Shown here: piece after piece, positions 42,840 to 51,725 of the stretch
Layout of the letters: each line of letters begins with the position of its first letter
Numbering within the stretch: the first letter of the stretch is position 1
Source: Christensenella sp. UBA2853
Lineage (GTDB): Bacteria; Bacillota; Clostridia; Christensenellales; Aristaeellaceae
Length of the DNA stretch: 64,000 bases
NCBI GenBank assembly: GCA_002350845.1
Contig: DEFL01000009.1
Span: forward strand, 1-64,000
Reading direction: 5' to 3'
Program-made: the position numbers and the translations under genes
The notes under the pieces: generated by a model
The model's database searches: none
What the model was told of the DNA's origin: nothing
The model's input: only the letters and a program-made list of their open reading frames with translations

Positions 42840-43493
42840 TTACAGTGCTGCGAGGGCCATGCCGATTTTTCTTGCGAGAATGGCGTGGCCGGCATCATTC
42901 GGATGCAGTCCGTCCGGAATCAGGCGTGCCTGAATCAGCGGAAGCGCAGGCTGAATGCCGGAAACACTGTAGAGATCCAGAACGGGCAGAGCATAGTAAA
43001 ATGCGACTTCCATGAGAATATCACGGTACTGCCGCAACGGAGCAACAGAAAACGGCTTGCTCCCGTCGCCCAGAGGATTCTCCTCATCCGTTCTGCGAAG
43101 GGGCGTACAGATCAGAATGGGTTTGCCCGTATAGAGATCGAGAAGAGTTGTCATGAGATGGTGGCAGGCACCGTAAAAGGTGTCCGGCGTCCGGTCGGTC
43201 ATGACGCCAAGCGGGGCGGTTCCATGCCCATAGTCATTGGTTCCCCCGAAAACGACCACCGCATCTGCAGAACGGTCCATTTCAGGCGCACGCATGCAGA
43301 AGTCTCTGTCAGCACGAGAGTCCGTGATGATGCGCTGCCTTGCAATGCGTGACCCTCCAATGCCATAATTGTTGACTTTCATGGAAAACAGCCGTTCCAT
43401 TACACTGGTAAAACGGTTTTCAGTGCAGGAGGCCCCGCTGCCTTCCGTAATGCTGTCTCCAAGAACATTGACGGTTGAGGATTGAAGAATCAT
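42840..43493 (-). CDS. SGNH/GDSL-type hydrolase
   Basis: A 217-residue esterase-fold protein with the four SGNH blocks: VLGDSITEGSG (Ser nucleophile), YGIGGSRIARQ (Gly), VVFGGTNDYGHG (Asn) and IPDGLHPNDAGH (Asp-His). There is no signal peptide, so it acts inside the cell; the substrate (acyl ester, acetylated sugar or lipid) is not readable. The ATG at 43493 is chosen because AAGGAGA lies 7 bases upstream; the open frame continues another kilobase but there it is just the opposite strand of nanE. It lies head to head with the nan genes, so a role in acetyl-sugar use is possible. Confidence 0.88.
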   Translation of the reverse strand: MILQSSTVNVLGDSITEGSGASCTENRFTSVMERLFSMKVNNYGIGGSRIARQRIITDSRADRDFCMRAPEMDRSADAVVVFGGTNDYGHGTAPLGVMTDRTPDTFYGACHHLMTTLLDLYTGKPILICTPLRRTDEENPLGDGSKPFSVAPLRQYRDILMEVAFYYALPVLDLYSVSGIQPALPLIQARLIPDGLHPNDAGHAILARKIGMALAAL

Positions 43494-43568
43494 ACAGACT
43501 TCTCCTTCATGGCTTGATATTGAACTGAATCTTAGATTCGCTGTGCGGCGTATGAATCCCTTTGCAAA

Positions 43569-43598
43569 TAGACAAAAATTCCGGGTTGAATGTATAAT
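43569..43598 (+). promoter_or_regulatory. Promoter of the nan operon
   Basis: TAGACA (43569-43574), 18-base spacer, consensus TATAAT (43593-43598), 70 bases before nanE. Confidence 0.75.
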
Positions 43599-43667
43599 AC
43601 CCATGACGACTTCCGGACGCTTCGTTCGGACTGAAGAAAAACCGTTTGACAGAAGGATGGGAAGACA

Positions 43668-44363
43668 ATGACCAAGGAAGAACTGTTCGAAATCATGCAC
43701 GGTGAAATTATTGTGTCCTGTCAGGCCACACCCGGGGAACCCCTGTATGACCCTGAGCGCTCCCTGATGCCGTATATGGCCAGAGCAGCCAGACAGGCAG
43801 GCGCAAAGATGATTCGCACCAGTTCTGTGCGCGATATCATTGGCATCAAAGAAGAGACCGGACTGCCGGTGATTGGACTGATCAAAAGAGAATATCCAGG
43901 ATATACCGGCCGGATCACCATGACCATGCGCGAAGTGGATGAGTGCATGGATGCACTTTCCGATATTATTTCCATTGACTGCACGGACTGTACAAGAGGA
44001 GACGGCCTGACAGCACCGGAATTTCTCCGAAAGGTCAAAGAAAAGTATCCCAACAGCATCATTATGGCAGACTGCGCAACGTTTGAAGAAGCAGTGGCCG
44101 CCTTTGAGGCCGGGGCCGACCTTGTGGGAACGACGATGAACGGGTATACCCGGGCAACGGCAGATCATACGGGCGAACCGAATTTCGAACTGGTGGAGAG
44201 GCTTGCAAAAGCGCTTCCATGTCCGGTGATTGCCGAGGGCAGAATCCATACGCCGGAACAGGCCAAAAGAATGCTGGAGCTCGGAGCGTGGGCTGTCGTA
44301 GTTGGCGGCGCCATCACACGCCCGCTGGAAATTGCAGCACGGTTCTTTCGGGCGATTCACTGA
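43668..44363 (+). CDS. nanE: N-acetylmannosamine-6-phosphate 2-epimerase
   Basis: Converts ManNAc-6-phosphate to GlcNAc-6-phosphate in sialic acid and ManNAc use. The 231-residue TIM barrel shows EIIVSCQATPGEPL, the SSVRDI and GLIKREYPGY segments (catalytic lysine), the DCTDC region, GADLVGTTMNGYT and the phosphate-binding VIAEGRIHTPEQ and AVVVGGAITRP. AGAAGGATGGGAAGAC lies before the ATG. It leads an operon with a ROK kinase and a YhcH protein. Confidence 0.94.
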   Translation: MTKEELFEIMHGEIIVSCQATPGEPLYDPERSLMPYMARAARQAGAKMIRTSSVRDIIGIKEETGLPVIGLIKREYPGYTGRITMTMREVDECMDALSDIISIDCTDCTRGDGLTAPEFLRKVKEKYPNSIIMADCATFEEAVAAFEAGADLVGTTMNGYTRATADHTGEPNFELVERLAKALPCPVIAEGRIHTPEQAKRMLELGAWAVVVGGAITRPLEIAARFFRAIH

Positions 44364-44392
44364 AAATCGATAGACGGGGCAGGTGGATGACG

Positions 44393-45313
44393 ATGATACT
44401 GTGTCTGGATATCGGCGGCACAGCGGTGAAGATGGGACTGTGCGACCGTCAGGGCGTGATTCACGCGAGGAAAGAAGCATCTGTCTGCTTTGACCAGTAC
44501 AGAACACCGATTCTGGAAACCGTACTCAGAGAAGCCGAGCTCTTCCTGGCTGAACAGCAATGTGATGTGGAAGGTGCGGGCATCTCGGCGACAGGGCAGA
44601 TTGATGACAAAAGGGGAATTGTGATCGGAACCAATGGACGCATTCCTCACTGGGAAGGCAGTCATCTGGCCGAAGAAGTGTCGGCAAGGTTTCATGTGCC
44701 CGCCTTTGCCCTGAACGATGCGAATGCCGCGGCGCTGGGTGAAAGCTTTGCAGGCCGGGCAAAGGGTCTTGAGAACGTGATCATGCTCACACTGGGAACC
44801 GGTGTGGGCGGCGGCATCATTCTGGGAGGAAAACTGTACAGCGGAAGCCTTGGCATCGCAGGGGAACTGGGGCATTTTACCTTATATGCCGATGGAATGA
44901 CCTGCACCTGCGGAAAGAAAGGCTGTTTTGAATGCTATGCTTCAACCACGGCACTCATTGCACGGGCGAAAGAGAAAGCGGGATCGGAAGACCTGAACGG
45001 GAAGGAAATCTTCAGGAGGGCCCAGGCAGGGGACCGGGCCATGCTTTCGGTCCTGGATGCGTGGATTGATGATATTGTCCACGGAATCACCGGGCTGGTG
45101 CATATCTTTAATCCGGACATGGTGCTCATCGGCGGCGGAGTCAGCGTCCAGGAACAGCTGCTCATGCAGCCGCTCAGGGAGCGTGTAAAAGCAGGAGTAA
45201 TGCCAAGGTTTGCCGAACATCTCAGTATTGAAAGGGCAACCCTCGGGAATGATGCAGGCATGATCGGGGCTGCCAGATGGTATATGGAAAGGAGCGCTCA
45301 GCTTGATTATTGA
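44393..45313 (+). CDS. nanK: ROK-family sugar kinase, probable N-acetylmannosamine kinase
   Basis: A 306-residue kinase with the ATP-phosphate loop LCLDIGGTAVKMGL, the catalytic FALNDANAAALGE, LGTGVGGGII, and the ROK zinc motif (His of GELGHF plus CTCGKKGCFE). ROK kinases act on hexoses and N-acetylhexosamines; ManNAc is inferred from nanE upstream and yhcH downstream, and glucokinase activity cannot be ruled out. Two ATGs (44387, 44393) are in frame; 44393 has the better spacing from AGGTGG. Its end overlaps the next start by 11 bases. Confidence 0.86.
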   Translation: MILCLDIGGTAVKMGLCDRQGVIHARKEASVCFDQYRTPILETVLREAELFLAEQQCDVEGAGISATGQIDDKRGIVIGTNGRIPHWEGSHLAEEVSARFHVPAFALNDANAAALGESFAGRAKGLENVIMLTLGTGVGGGIILGGKLYSGSLGIAGELGHFTLYADGMTCTCGKKGCFECYASTTALIARAKEKAGSEDLNGKEIFRRAQAGDRAMLSVLDAWIDDIVHGITGLVHIFNPDMVLIGGGVSVQEQLLMQPLRERVKAGVMPRFAEHLSIERATLGNDAGMIGAARWYMERSAQLDY

Positions 45314-45746
45314 CACAATGGAACATCTCGATCGCTATGCTTCCCTCGGAGAAAACTTCAAGACGGCGATCGCATATCTCAGGCAGAATGACCTGAAGAG
45401 TCTGCCGGTTGGAAAACATGCAGTTGACGGGGAAAACGTGTTTATCCTCTCTCAGGAAAATCACCTCACGGAAAAGGACATGAGCTGGGAAGCACATGCA
45501 AAGTATGCGGATATTCAGCTGATTCTTGATGGTGCGGAGAAGTTTGGATGGGGATATGAAGGCAGGCTGGATCCGCTGGATGAGACTCGTGATTTTCAGA
45601 CCTGCTCGGACGTGAAATCCATTGACTATCTGCTGACGTCCGGCATGTTCACCATTTTCTTCCCCGGCGAAATGCATTCTCCCGGGAATACACCCGCGGG
45701 GGACTGCGTGGTCCGCAAACTGGTGATCAAGGTTCTCTGTGCCTGA
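45303..45746 (+). CDS. YhcH/YjgK/YiaL-family protein (NanQ-like anomerase)
   Basis: A 147-residue cupin-like protein of the YhcH (DUF386) family, with the metal-site segments WEAHAKYADIQLILDG, GWGYEGRLDP and FFPGEMHSPG. Escherichia coli YhcH (NanQ) speeds the change of sialic acid between ring forms. The start is TTG at 45303, inside the end of the kinase gene, so the two are translationally coupled. It is the last gene of the nan operon, which has no sialate lyase or transporter in this window. Confidence 0.87.
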   Translation: MIIDTMEHLDRYASLGENFKTAIAYLRQNDLKSLPVGKHAVDGENVFILSQENHLTEKDMSWEAHAKYADIQLILDGAEKFGWGYEGRLDPLDETRDFQTCSDVKSIDYLLTSGMFTIFFPGEMHSPGNTPAGDCVVRKLVIKVLCA

Positions 45747-45801
45747 TTTGCATACCGGTCATCAGGCCGGTTCATTAACCTTGAGAAGACAGGAATCCAA
45801 T

Positions 45802-45833
45802 AAAAAAAGCTGCGCGTGTCTGCGCAGCTTTTT
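45802..45833. terminator. Bidirectional terminator between the nan operon and the ADA-like gene
   Basis: GCTGCGC and GCGCAGC pair around a 6-base loop, with A-runs on the left and TTTTT on the right. Confidence 0.9.
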
Positions 45834-45845
45834 CATTGGATTGTT

Positions 45846-48347
45846 TTAGACGGATGCATCCTCCCTGAACCAGGAGAGGTGAAAGTCGGAGTCAATGATC
45901 TCCTGAAGGGGAGAAGAAAGAGCATAGGACGGGCTGAAGAGAGTTACATAGCCCTGCAGGGAGAGCGCTTTTTCCCGAAGCATTTTTGCGCGGCTGAGAA
46001 CATAAATGTGACAGCCGCCTTTTCCATTTCTGGCTTCCTGGATCATGTTTTCTGCAGAAGAATTTCCGTCCAGCGCAATGAGAACGGACGGGCGGCGCTT
46101 GAATATTTCATAGGAGATGCTCTTATAGATGGCCATGGGAGACGGCTCGATGGATACACGGACGGATACGTCAGTCTGTTTCAGGCGCTTTGCATCGGTG
46201 CCGGATATTTTGGAGGGGACAAAGGCATAGATATCATGCCGTCCGCGGTCCTGGGAGACCAGGAACTGTTCATAACCGCTCATCGAATGGCCGATGACAA
46301 AAAACATTTTCTCAGGGTCGGCACTGTCGAGGATGTCCCGGATCTGCTGGCAGACATCGGGGTGGCAGCGAGTCAGATGGCGGTCATTATTGAAGGAACC
46401 GCCCACGAGAATGACAGGGACGCGGTCAATGGGCAGTTCATGGATCTGTCCGGCAAAGACTTCCTGGCTGTCCTGAAGGCGCGGAAGAACCAGAAGAGAA
46501 GATGCGTTCAGGGCCTGGTCACGGATGGCGCGCTCATAGTAATCCTGCACGGACTGCGATGCGAGGCGTGCACGGAATACGTCCATTTTGCTGTGGAAAG
46601 CAGCAATCCCGCTGTGCATTACCTCAAGCTCGGTTGAATGCATGTGCATCAGGTCGTCATGCGTCAGATTCAGCATTTTTTCCAGGGACAGCTCTTCGTC
46701 GATGGAATCGGTGCCGTAGAGTGCACCGCCGTCTGTTCCCTGCACACACTTGACACCGGCATGAAGATACTGGCGAAGCGGGTGATTTCCCATGGAACTG
46801 AGGTTGTTGAGGCGAACGTTGGACGTGATCTGGAACTCAAGCACGGCACCGGCATTCCTGAGATCGGCGACAAGCTGTCTGCCCTTGATGGTGCGCAGAT
46901 TGGCAGTGTATAAGCCGTGACCGATCCGAAGGTGCGGCATGGGCTGACCCGGGGATAGCGAATCGCGGATGCATTTGAGCGTGTTGGCAACATTATCCCG
47001 AAGACTGTCGTTCTCCCCGGCATGAACACGGATCGTGAAGGTGGGAATGTCCCGTGCGATCGACGTGATCTCATGCAGAATGGGCGTCAGATCACGGATA
47101 TCATTGATTTCCTCACCGATAATATCACTGCCGGCAACATACGGATCCTCTGCGACCGCCCGGAGGACCTGGAGATTCTCCCGGAACGAATCATCCCGAT
47201 CAATATGATCTTTCAGAATGGTCAGGGGCGTCCTTCGAATGGCGGCCAGGAAGCGGATCAGGACGCCGGTTTCAGCGAAAATGGCCGGCATGACCTGATG
47301 CACCTGCCGGAGCATGGAGGCGGCCGCTTCTTTTTTGACCAGTGTGGTATCGGAGATCTCAACATAATGAATGCCGCACCGCGCGTAGCTTCTGGCGATC
47401 CAGAGCAGTTTGTCCTGGAAGAGGGTGTTGCCCGCATAGGACGGATTTTTCCGGTCATCGGCCATCTGCCGGAGATAACGGACAATGTCCTCATCGGGAA
47501 TCCGGTCAGCCATCTCAGGTGTGTAGGAGGATCTGTCTTCACTCTTTACGCCTTTGCAGAAAACATAACGGTACAGATAGACTTTCTCAAGGTTTGTAAA
47601 GACAGCCTGTCCGTCTTTCAGAATGGCGAGTGATGCGCGGATGCGGGGAATATTCCATTTTGCATTTTCCGGGCTTTCAGTCATCAGGTCTGCAAAATTG
47701 AGAAAGGTATTGTCATTGATCTTTCGCTCAAGGTATTTGCCGCGAAGCGGAGAGTCCCTGAACGCTTCGGCAGACCTGCTGCGGCGCTGGGCAAGCAGGG
47801 CTTCCTGAGCCGGTGTACACTTCAGTCCAAGCTTGCGGATGTAATAGAGCGGATAACGGATCTGATGATGGATCCCCAGGGCAATGAGAATGTCCGGCGT
47901 CAGATTGGCATTCATGTGGGTATGCAGATCGGTTTCAAATTTGCATTCGCGCAGGATGTAGGTCTTGACGACGGTTTTTCTGAAGTCGAGCAGATAATCC
48001 TTGGTCTGACTCATGAGCGTTTTGGAAATAGCCGGGATGGAGGCCTTCCGCTCAATCGTGCCGTCCGGATAGATGTTGGCAATCTTTGTGTCCAGAAGAC
48101 GAAAGACATACAGCAGACGATTGTTGGCATCCACATAGCAGGGGAGAACCCCCGTGATGATTTTCAGGCCGTCCTTATCTGTGTCCAGGGGAAGATGACA
48201 CAGGCGCGCGAGATTGGTAATCAGATTGCCGGTCGCGTGGTTTGGCGTGCGCAGCACATAGGATAATTCCTGGCCTTCCATGTCCAACTCGACAATCATG
48301 TCTTTTTCCTTATCCAGGTAAAAGTGACCAAAATAAGCCACGGACAT
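45846..48347 (-). CDS. Adenosine-deaminase-like protein fused to a C-terminal SLOG-like domain
   Basis: An 833-residue cytoplasmic protein. Residues 1-135 form a beta-rich N-terminal domain of no known family. Residues 138-620 resemble a metal-dependent adenosine deaminase: HTH (H142, H144), VHAGEN (H442, E445), RIGHGL (H477), ITSNVRLNN, and GTDGG (D539), matching the zinc ligands and catalytic Glu/His of ADA; the usual second Asp of the DD pair is Gly. The barrel is enlarged by about 150 residues. Residues 643-805 look like a Rossmann-type SLOG domain (VILVGGSF, FFVIGHSMSGYEQ, VLIALDGNSSAENMIQEA), a fold that binds nucleotides in conflict systems. Substrate and role are unknown. The ATG at 48347 follows GGAAAGGA. 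A DUF815 ATPase lies upstream on the same strand. Confidence 0.78.
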   Translation of the reverse strand: MSVAYFGHFYLDKEKDMIVELDMEGQELSYVLRTPNHATGNLITNLARLCHLPLDTDKDGLKIITGVLPCYVDANNRLLYVFRLLDTKIANIYPDGTIERKASIPAISKTLMSQTKDYLLDFRKTVVKTYILRECKFETDLHTHMNANLTPDILIALGIHHQIRYPLYYIRKLGLKCTPAQEALLAQRRSRSAEAFRDSPLRGKYLERKINDNTFLNFADLMTESPENAKWNIPRIRASLAILKDGQAVFTNLEKVYLYRYVFCKGVKSEDRSSYTPEMADRIPDEDIVRYLRQMADDRKNPSYAGNTLFQDKLLWIARSYARCGIHYVEISDTTLVKKEAAASMLRQVHQVMPAIFAETGVLIRFLAAIRRTPLTILKDHIDRDDSFRENLQVLRAVAEDPYVAGSDIIGEEINDIRDLTPILHEITSIARDIPTFTIRVHAGENDSLRDNVANTLKCIRDSLSPGQPMPHLRIGHGLYTANLRTIKGRQLVADLRNAGAVLEFQITSNVRLNNLSSMGNHPLRQYLHAGVKCVQGTDGGALYGTDSIDEELSLEKMLNLTHDDLMHMHSTELEVMHSGIAAFHSKMDVFRARLASQSVQDYYERAIRDQALNASSLLVLPRLQDSQEVFAGQIHELPIDRVPVILVGGSFNNDRHLTRCHPDVCQQIRDILDSADPEKMFFVIGHSMSGYEQFLVSQDRGRHDIYAFVPSKISGTDAKRLKQTDVSVRVSIEPSPMAIYKSISYEIFKRRPSVLIALDGNSSAENMIQEARNGKGGCHIYVLSRAKMLREKALSLQGYVTLFSPSYALSSPLQEIIDSDFHLSWFREDASV

Positions 48348-48431
48348 CCATCCTTTCCAGATGATCAGAGTGACCTGGGAATATATGAAAAAAAGCCGGG
48401 TAAGCATCAGAAAGATTATTCAGAGAAAACA

Positions 48432-48445
48432 TGAATACATATTCA
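48432..48445. promoter_or_regulatory. Palindrome upstream of the ADA-like gene, possible operator
   Basis: TGAATA and TATTCA are separated by CA, 85 bases before the ADA-like start. It may be a repressor site or overlap the gene's promoter, for which no clear -35/-10 pair was found. Confidence 0.3.
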
Positions 48446-48504
48446 TTCGATAAAGGACTCCATTCTCCTGCAGCCTGTTTGATGGACAGTGCCTGGAACA
48501 GGGA

Positions 48505-48533
48505 AAAACAAAAAGGCCCGTGGTCGGGCCTTG
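48505..48533 (-). terminator. Terminator of the DUF815 ATPase gene
   Basis: On the minus strand, AAGGCCCG and CGGGCCTT pair around a 4-base loop, followed by TTTGTTTTT. It separates the ATPase transcript from the ADA-like gene. Confidence 0.88.
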
Positions 48534-48543
48534 AACGTGTGGA

Positions 48544-49866
48544 TTATTGTCCGGCGGAAGGCTTGATTCTTCCGACCAGCATGTTAATGAACTGCTGTGC
48601 ACAGCGTCCGCTCTCACCGCCGTGACGGATTTCAAACCGATTGGCCTCAAGCAACAGCTCTTCTTCGGTCATCTGCAGTTCCGGATAGCGCTGCGCAATC
48701 CCTTTGACAATCTCCTGGAACAGACGATGGCCTGGCGCACTGTAGCTGACAGCACATCCAAAGCGTGCAGCAAGGGACAGCTTTTCCTGCATCGTGTCTG
48801 AACGATGAACATCCCCGTTGTGTTCCATATCATTTCGATCATTCCAGGTCTCCCGGATCAGATGCCGGCGATTGGATGTTGCACAGATCATGACATTGTC
48901 AGGGCGGGATTCCAGACCGCCTTCAATGACAGCCTTCAGAAATTTGTACTCCACTTCATTTTCTTCAAAAGAAAGGTCGTCAATGAAGATCATGAAGCGA
49001 TACTGGCGGTTCTTGACCGTTGAAATGACTTCAGAGAGCCTGGAAAACTGATGCTTGTATAATTCAATGATCCTCAATCCGTCTTCCCAGTACTCATTGA
49101 GCAGGGCCTTGACAGACGTGGATTTTCCGGTTCCTGCATCCCCGTAAAGCAGCATATTGTTAAACGGCCTGCCGGCAAGAAATGCTTCGACGTTCGCACG
49201 GATTTCCGCTTTCTGGGCATCATACCCGATCAGGTCAGACAGTGTGACAGCATCCATATTGTTGATGGCAGTGATTTCAATGTCGTTTCCGTGTTCCTGC
49301 AGGCGGAAGGCCCGGTTGAGACCGAAAAGACCGACACCAAAACGGCTGAAATGGTCTGTGACCAGGTCGAAAACCTCATCGGCATCTTTCGCGCAGGCAA
49401 GCTTCTCAGAGAGCGCGCAGACGCGTTCGGACACATGTCGGTTGAACAGCTGCTGGCGCTTGGGAATGGCCTGATATTCGCAGAGCAGAGAAAAGCAGTT
49501 GATCTTCAGGCTTTCTTCAATGGGGCCAAAGTCAAAGTGCAGAAGACGAAGAAAGACATCGAAATCATGCTTTGCAATGAGATTAATGGTGCCTTCTTTG
49601 GGGCCGCGTCTTTCACAGGTCAGCGCAAATGAATTCTCATGGGAGATCATGACAAAGGTCAGATAGCACTGCCACAGATTGCGGTCAAAACCATAGGCTG
49701 TGGAAATGTCAAGGATGCGCTTGACTTCGGTGTAGATGCGGTGGGTCAGAGAGGCAGGTGTATCCCGCTGGGATTCCCAGTCAGACCAGATGCCTGAAAG
49801 CTTCATGAGAATACTGTCCTGGGGCAGTGAAGAATAGAGGATCAGGGAATCGGTTTCTCGATACAT
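48544..49866 (-). CDS. DUF815-family AAA+ ATPase
   Basis: A 440-residue cytoplasmic ATPase. The N-terminal half (1-200) is helical and family-specific. The AAA+ core shows Walker A GDAGTGKS (242-249), Walker B FMIFIDDLSF (291-300), sensor 1 ATSN (329-332), then SDTMQEKLSLAARFG and the final helical lid. DUF815 proteins are common in Clostridia and some other bacteria but their function is unknown. The ATG at 49866 is chosen because AAAGGA lies 6 bases upstream; an ATG at 49881 has no binding site. The ADA-SLOG gene follows 196 bases downstream on the same strand, beyond a terminator. Confidence 0.9.
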   Translation of the reverse strand: MYRETDSLILYSSLPQDSILMKLSGIWSDWESQRDTPASLTHRIYTEVKRILDISTAYGFDRNLWQCYLTFVMISHENSFALTCERRGPKEGTINLIAKHDFDVFLRLLHFDFGPIEESLKINCFSLLCEYQAIPKRQQLFNRHVSERVCALSEKLACAKDADEVFDLVTDHFSRFGVGLFGLNRAFRLQEHGNDIEITAINNMDAVTLSDLIGYDAQKAEIRANVEAFLAGRPFNNMLLYGDAGTGKSTSVKALLNEYWEDGLRIIELYKHQFSRLSEVISTVKNRQYRFMIFIDDLSFEENEVEYKFLKAVIEGGLESRPDNVMICATSNRRHLIRETWNDRNDMEHNGDVHRSDTMQEKLSLAARFGCAVSYSAPGHRLFQEIVKGIAQRYPELQMTEEELLLEANRFEIRHGGESGRCAQQFINMLVGRIKPSAGQ

Positions 49867-49983
49867 GACATTTCCTTTCATGTGCCCGTTTCGGAACGGA
49901 CAGGGCGGCAGGCGACTGCTTCATGTCTTTTGCAGGGATGGAATGTCCAGAGCCAGAAGCGGAAGCCGGGTTCATACAGGGAA

Positions 49984-50018
49984 GCCCTGCTTCCTGAAGG
50001 CTGGATAGGAGGCAGGGC
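49984..50018 (-). terminator. Possible weak terminator of ilvD
   Basis: GCCCTGC and GCAGGGC arms with an inner TCCT/AGGA pair form a hairpin 26 bases past the ilvD stop, but no U-run follows. Confidence is low. Confidence 0.35.
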
Positions 50019-50043
50019 GATTGGAAACGTGTTCATCTGTCAA

Positions 50044-51705
50044 TCAGGAGAGAACGGCACCTTTGTCGGCACTGGAGACCATTTTGGCGTATCTTGCGAG
50101 ATAGCCGGTCTTGATCTTGGGTTCCGGGCAGACCCACTGCTCACGGCGTGCGTTGAGTTCCTCGTCGGAAACTTTGAGGGTGATGGTGTGCTCGGGAATG
50201 TTAATCGCAATCAGGTCGCCCTCTTTGACGAGCGCGATATTGCCGCCGGCAGCAGCTTCAGGGCTGACATGTCCGATGGAGGCACCGCGGGTGGCACCGG
50301 AAAAACGTCCGTCGGTGATCAGGGCAACAGATTCACCCAGTCCCATACCAACGATGGCGCTGGTGGGATTGAGCATCTCGCGCATACCGGGACCGCCGCG
50401 GGGACCTTCGTACCGAATGACAACGACGTCGCCGGGAACAATCTTCCGATCATAAATGGCTGCAATCGCGTCATCTTCAGAGTCGAACACACGGGCAGGC
50501 CCTTCATGAACCATCATGGATGCTGCAACAGCGCTCTGCTTGACGACGCATCCGTCCGGCGCAAGGTTTCCGAAAAGGACGGCGATGCCGCCGGTGACAG
50601 AATAAGGACGGCTCAGGGGACGAATGATGTTTTCATCAAGATTTCTGGCGTTCTGGATGTTTTCAGCGACCGTTTTCCCGGTGACCGTCATCAGTGAGGT
50701 ATCGAGAAGCCCTGCATCGGCCAGCTCTTTCATGACGGCACTGACGCCGCCGGCCTGCTCGAGATCTTCCATGAAGGTGTCGCCGGCAGGGGCGAGATGA
50801 CAGAGGTTCGGCGTGCGGGAAGAAATCTCGTTGGACATGTTCAGGTCAATGGTGATGCCCGCCTCATGGGCAATGGCGGGAAGATGCAGCATGGTGTTGG
50901 TGGAGCATCCCAGAGCCATGTCCACGGTTTCAGCATTGCGGAAAGCGGCTTCTGTCATGATATCACGGGGACGGATGTTGCGGCGGACCATTTCCATGAC
51001 CTGGCGTCCGGCTTTCTTGGCAAGACGCAGTCTGGCGGAATAGACCCCGGGAATGGTGCCGTTGCCGGGCAGCGCCATGCCGATGGCTTCGCACAGGCAG
51101 TTCATGGAGTTGGCGGTATACATACCGGAGCATGATCCGCAGGAGGGGCATGCGTTCTCTTCATAGTCACGCACACCGTCTTCATCCATGGTTCCGGCCT
51201 TGTAGGCACCGACTGCCTCGAACATATGGCTCAGACAGGTGCGGCGTCCGTCAGAAAGCCGGCCGGCCAGCATGGGACCACCGGACACGAAGACCGTCGG
51301 AACATTGACACGTGCTGCGGCCATCAGAAGGCCAGGAACGTTCTTATCGCAGTTCGGAATCATCACCAGTCCATCGAACTGATGCGCAATGGCCATGGCC
51401 TCGGTGGAATCGGCGATCAGGTCACGGGTGACCAGGGAATACTTCATGCCGACATGTCCCATGGCAATGCCGTCACACACAGCAATGGCAGGGAAGAGCA
51501 CAGGATAGCCGCCGGCTTCCAGAATGCCCATTTTCACCGCATCGGCAATCTTGTCGAGGTTCATGTGACCGGGAACAATTTCATTGTATGAACTGACAAT
51601 ACCGATCAGCGGACGATCCATATCCTCTTTTGTCAGTCCCAGTGCATACAGCAGGGAACGGTTTGGCGCACGCTCGACGCCCTGTTTGATCTGATCTGAC
51701 TGCAT
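50044..51705 (-). CDS. ilvD: Dihydroxy-acid dehydratase
   Basis: Removes water from 2,3-dihydroxy acids in valine and isoleucine synthesis. The 553-residue IlvD/Edd-type iron-sulfur enzyme shows the cluster cysteines in IPNCDKNVPG and ACPSCGSCSGMYTANSMNC, the active-site TDGRFSGATRGASIGHVSPEA and RYEGPRGGPGMREML. Its cluster is oxygen-sensitive, in line with an anaerobe. The ATG at 51705 follows GGGAGGAATTGCT; the frame extends to 51726 without a second site. It is third in ilvB-ilvN-ilvD. Confidence 0.96.
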   Translation of the reverse strand: MQSDQIKQGVERAPNRSLLYALGLTKEDMDRPLIGIVSSYNEIVPGHMNLDKIADAVKMGILEAGGYPVLFPAIAVCDGIAMGHVGMKYSLVTRDLIADSTEAMAIAHQFDGLVMIPNCDKNVPGLLMAAARVNVPTVFVSGGPMLAGRLSDGRRTCLSHMFEAVGAYKAGTMDEDGVRDYEENACPSCGSCSGMYTANSMNCLCEAIGMALPGNGTIPGVYSARLRLAKKAGRQVMEMVRRNIRPRDIMTEAAFRNAETVDMALGCSTNTMLHLPAIAHEAGITIDLNMSNEISSRTPNLCHLAPAGDTFMEDLEQAGGVSAVMKELADAGLLDTSLMTVTGKTVAENIQNARNLDENIIRPLSRPYSVTGGIAVLFGNLAPDGCVVKQSAVAASMMVHEGPARVFDSEDDAIAAIYDRKIVPGDVVVIRYEGPRGGPGMREMLNPTSAIVGMGLGESVALITDGRFSGATRGASIGHVSPEAAAGGNIALVKEGDLIAINIPEHTITLKVSDEELNARREQWVCPEPKIKTGYLARYAKMVSSADKGAVLS

Positions 51706-51725
51706 AGCAATTCCTCCCAGTATCA

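Noticed and set aside
43494..44507. N-terminal extension of the SGNH hydrolase frame by about 340 residues
   Set aside because: This part is antisense to nanE and nanK, and a good ribosome binding site marks the start at 43493.
45846..49866. A complete RADAR (RdrA/RdrB) defence locus
   Set aside because: The ATPase is a 440-residue DUF815 protein, much shorter than RdrA and of another family, and a terminator separates the two genes. Only a loose resemblance is claimed.
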